From Cristatella mucedo (taxonomy: Eukaryota; Bryozoa; Phylactolaemata; Cristatellidae), in contig WPIO01000009.1 in assembly GCA_009760855.2 (NCBI GenBank), positions 4,125,001 through 4,189,000 on the forward strand: a DNA stretch of 64,000 bases. The letters are read 5' to 3'. Of this stretch, positions 62,374-64,000 are shown in pieces (the stretch's first letter is position 1; each line of letters opens with the position of its first letter). Under the pieces are notes generated by a model. The model saw only the letters and a program-made list of their open reading frames with translations, was not told the DNA's origin and ran no database searches. Made by a program: the position numbers and the translations under genes.

Positions 62374-64000
62374 TAGTCGGTCGGCAACATGCGGCTCGCG
62401 AGCCGCATGTTGCTCTTTCGATGTCAAGATGCGGCTCTCCAGTTCCATGCGCAAATATTAGTAATTATATTAATTTATTTTCAAAACTCATAAAAAATAT
62501 TATGTTGCAAAAGAACTTTAAACAGGATAAAAACACTCAACAGAAAACAGTGAGAATAGGTGGAGTAGAGAGTATGCGGACAGCTGACAGCTGCTTGGGC
62601 GCCAGGCACAGCCCCGCAGCCGTGCTGTGGCCAGCCCCGCGGCGACGGCTCCATGCTTGCCACTGCCGAAGTGCCGACTGCCGCCGTCACTAGTCACTAC
62701 TACCACCCAGCCAGTAACCCAGCGGACGGTAGTGTTCAGTCTTCAGTAAGTCTTCCTCGGAGCGCGGTTCCATGTGTGTTCATTTAATCGATTGAGAGAA
62801 ACGACAATTTTTTCGTTATTTCAAGAAGAAGACGATTTAGAAGCGAATTATCTTCTCAAAGGTATGTAAGGGCAAATGGTATACCTTCGGACGACCTTAC
62901 TTTCGGACATTTTTGATTTAAGTAGGTCAGCAATGTGATATATACATGCAAAAATTCAAGAGAGTAGCATTTTTTCAATGTAGCGACATTGTTCTGTTTG
63001 TTTAGTAATTGGTGCACTGTGTTGTCAACGGTCGCAGTCAGAACTTTTTTGATCAAAAAGTAAATATTTTTATAGTTATACTGTACTGTATATTTTGTTT
63101 TTTTTATGTTGGTATGATACGTATCATATATGAATATGAGCTATATGTGTTGAGCTTTCTAAATACATTGTCTGTTTTGAATATTCATAGCCTCAAATCA
63201 TCTTACACGTGAAAGTTTCTGAAAATACCCTTTGTTTTTGTACCTTCGAACGTCCAAAGGTACAACAACATTTTATTAATTTCTTATACCTATTTATTTT
63301 GTTACAGTGATGCGAAATAAACATGGTATAAAAAGAAAAAAATACTTCTATGGATAATTAAAAAATTATTTTGTCCGGAGGTACATTACTTGTCCAATCG
63401 CTTAAACGTTTACCGAAGTTGACTTTTTTTATAGATTAGCAATTAAATGAAATTAGCTATTTAATTAACGGTTTATTGACGCCGTTTTAGATAGCTAAAT
63501 AAAATTTTAGGAATCTTTATTTCAGCTCCGCCACCAGAATGGCATCTGATAAAAAGAAGAGACGAACTGAAGAAGAAAATTGAGAATTTAATCAGGATTG
63601 GACGGAGTCGTTTGCGTTCATATGCAACACAGATGACCTTCCGACTTGTCTCATTTGCCAAGAAAAACTTGCACACAATAAGAAGTCAAATTTGGAGAGA
63701 CACTTTACTACAAAACATACCCGATTCGCTGCTAAATATCCAACCGGTGACGCACAGAAAAAAGCTGTTAAAGAGCTTCAAAAACAACAGTCAAATTCTA
63801 TGCTAAGTAACTGGGCGCAATCTCCAAATAATGTAAATCTGGCAAGCTTCGCAATATCACTACAAATTGCAAAAAGAGGGAAACCATTCACAGATGATGA
63901 GTACGTCAAAGATTGTTTCATACGTGGAGCTGAAGAACAAAACCGAAATCATGAATAAAATCAAAGATTTGCCATTATCTGCTAAAACAGTACGAGATAG
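62374..64000 (+). mobile_element. hAT transposon, 5' part, runs off the window
   Basis: Starts tagtcggtcggcaacatg, a hAT-like terminus, of which 62384-62413 is a perfect 30-base palindrome. The 8 bases before it (ctatagta) may be one target-site copy. A possible 5' untranslated intron runs from 62862 (GTATGT) to 63525 (tttatttcag). The transposase follows. Confidence 0.75.
63539..64000 (+). pseudogene. hAT transposase, N-terminal part, broken
   Basis: ATG at 63539 gives MASDKKKRRTEEEN, then an in-frame TGA at 63581. The frame goes on with WTESFAFICNTDDLPTCLIC, HNKKSNLERHFTTKH (a BED-type zinc finger, C-x2-C...H-x4-H), and ASFAISLQIAKRGKPFTDDE. Near 63920-63930 it shifts by one base, continuing as ELKNKTEIMNKIKDLPLSAK to the window edge. 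This looks like the Charlie/ZBED/GTF2IRD2 branch of hAT transposases. One stop and one frameshift make this copy inactive. Confidence 0.8.

Overview
This is nuclear DNA of a multicellular animal. It has spliced genes with GT-AG introns, long dinucleotide microsatellites, LINE reverse-transcriptase debris of the CR1/L2 type, tRNA-headed SINEs and hAT DNA transposons. Nothing seen fixes the phylum. The LINE tail style (a short 3' motif ending in ATT repeats) and the gene architecture would suit an invertebrate bilaterian such as a flatworm or mollusc, but that is a guess.

The core of the window is a large plus-strand gene, here called gene A, with 19 recognised coding exons between 4857 and 30083. 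Each exon encodes one immunoglobulin-like domain. Exons A3-A18 form a run of 16 consecutive domains of one unusual subfamily. Each starts with a Cys-Pro, carries six (once seven) cysteines at conserved places, and lacks the usual core tryptophan. All introns are phase 1 and all internal exons are multiples of three, so any exon can be skipped or duplicated in frame. The last exon (A19) is a more conventional C-W-C Ig domain followed by a C-terminal hydrophobic tail. The start of gene A, which should encode a signal peptide, was not found.

The first 4.8 kb is non-coding flank with a (TA)n tract, one SINE and one LINE tail. The block from 4.2 to 21.9 kb is strongly GC-rich and holds exons A1-A16. 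The introns from 21.8 to 29.7 kb are longer, more AT-rich and hold mobile elements. From 30.1 to 50.0 kb lies a gene-poor stretch of LINE fragments, SINEs and simple repeats.

A second, compact plus-strand gene, gene B (51724-55885), lies beyond it. It has a signal-peptide exon, one Ig exon of the gene A subfamily, and a terminal exon of the same design as A19. It looks like a neighbouring paralogue, so the locus is probably a small family of secreted or membrane-tethered Ig proteins with no cytoplasmic signalling part. This suggests an adhesion, recognition or ligand role, but no function is shown by the sequence. Gene B's second intron contains a 179-bp hAT MITE that resembles, from memory, the SPIN/URR1 elements known for horizontal transfer among animals, with a near-perfect 8-bp target duplication.

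From 55.9 kb on there are more LINE and SINE pieces, an unassigned element with inverted repeats (about 60905-61637), and at the very end the 5' part of a decayed hAT transposon whose transposase (BED finger plus N-terminal region) carries a stop and a frameshift.
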